Below are positions 63,512 through 64,000 of a stretch of DNA of 64,000 nt, piece after piece. The translations under genes and the position numbers were made by a program. Position 1 is the stretch's first letter. Each line of letters starts with the position of its first letter. The notes below the pieces were generated by a model. That model saw nothing but the letters and a program-made list of their open reading frames with translations, was not told the origin of the DNA and did no database searches. Location of the stretch: positions 443-64,442 of the forward strand of contig NZ_LMMT01000020.1 in assembly GCF_001422365.1 (NCBI RefSeq), in the 5' to 3' direction. Origin of the DNA: Pseudorhodoferax sp. Leaf265. Lineage in GTDB: Bacteria; Pseudomonadota; Gammaproteobacteria; Burkholderiales; Burkholderiaceae_C.

Positions 63512-64000
63512 TCACAGCTGCGATGTAAGCAGCGATGCCAGTTTCTCCATGGCTCGCTCGCGCAAAGGTCTGTCGCGCCAATCCTGGAAAGTTACTGGTT
63601 TGGTGGCTTTGAGATCGGTTTCAAACTGCTGTGTCTGCTCCGCGGCGAACTGGGCGTCGTAGATGTTCAGATTGGCCTCGTCATTGAGCCTGAACGAGCG
63701 GTTGTCGAAGTTCGTGGAGCCGACAGAAACCAGCAGTCCATCCACAAGGAAGACCTTGCAGTGGAACATCGTCGGTTGGTACTCGTTGATCTGGGCTCCC
63801 GCCTGCAGGAGAGGACCCCAACTCGCCCGCGATGCAGCGCGTACCGTCTGCGCGTCGATGATGGGACCTGGCGTGATGATCCGCACGCGCACTCCGCGCC
63901 GAATGGCCTCCACGAGCGCCGCGATGGTCAGCGCGTCCGGCACGAAATACGCGCTCGACAAGTCGATGGTCCGGGTCGCCGCGGCAATCGAAAGCAGGTA
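63512..64000 (-). CDS. cardiolipin synthase-like PLD protein, partial
   Basis: About 163 C-terminal residues; the N-terminus is off the right edge (YLLSIAAATRTIDLSSAYFV is the first visible part). Contains the second HKD motif FHCKVFLVDGLLVSVGSTNFDNRSF with His, Lys and Asp in place, followed by NDEANLNIYDAQFA. Phospholipase D superfamily, ClsA/ClsB-type: condenses phosphatidylglycerol or related lipids to cardiolipin at the membrane. Confidence 0.92.
   Translation of the reverse strand, partial: YLLSIAAATRTIDLSSAYFVPDALTIAALVEAIRRGVRVRIITPGPIIDAQTVRAASRASWGPLLQAGAQINEYQPTMFHCKVFLVDGLLVSVGSTNFDNRSFRLNDEANLNIYDAQFAAEQTQQFETDLKATKPVTFQDWRDRPLRERAMEKLASLLTSQL

Noticed and set aside
1-64000. tRNA, rRNA, CRISPR arrays, prophage structural genes
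   Set aside because: None recognised on either strand by eye; a covariance-model scan would be needed to exclude small RNAs.

Overview
The window reads as chromosomal DNA of a GC-rich betaproteobacterium, most likely in Burkholderiales. The support is indirect: strong G/C bias at third codon positions, two PEP-CTERM proteins, a LuxI/LuxR pair with degradative-type RTX/type I secretion genes, a DnaE2 fragment, and IS21, IS3, IS30 and IS66 elements of a kind common in that order. No rRNA, tRNA, CRISPR array or riboswitch was recognised.

Layout. 1-6.6 kb, minus strand: a type I secretion operon (GTG-started ABC exporter, HlyD-type adaptor, small three-helix membrane protein, RTX calcium-binding protein running off the left edge). 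7-19 kb: mostly single accessory genes, including lipoproteins, an FRG-domain protein, a possible HEPN-like protein, a trypsin-like protease, a DUF6973-like lipoprotein, a PD-(D/E)XK-like protein and a GNAT acetyltransferase. 19.2-22.4 kb: an IS21-family element inserted in the 3' end of a PEP-CTERM gene. 23-28.3 kb: sparse, with a Y-family DNA polymerase and small unknown genes. 28.5-37.1 kb: two divergent gene pairs of unknown function (a PLD-like protein plus a large helical protein; a second large helical protein plus a 95-residue protein), one of them cut by an IS3 element that itself carries an IS30 element. 37.6-46.4 kb: a scrapyard of broken genes and insertion sequences (IS66 remnant, orphan antitoxin-like gene, dnaE2 C-terminal fragment, second IS30, full IS66).

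46.4-50.4 kb: an RsbQ-like hydrolase translationally coupled to a PAS histidine kinase, facing a response regulator, then a Vsr endonuclease. 50.6-56 kb: a trypsin-like protease followed 28 bp later by a full protein-arginine deiminase (PAD) with the middle and catalytic domains of the animal enzymes and all four catalytic residues; then a lipoprotein paired with another trypsin-like protease. 57.5-59.8 kb: luxR-luxI-luxR quorum sensing block whose second LuxR lacks key ligand-binding residues. 60-64 kb: a second PEP-CTERM protein, a large multi-PAS hybrid histidine kinase and the C-terminal part of a cardiolipin synthase-like protein running off the right edge.

The most notable items are the bacterial PAD with its neighbouring protease, the divergent PLD/helical locus broken by nested insertion sequences, and the RsbQ-PAS kinase module.
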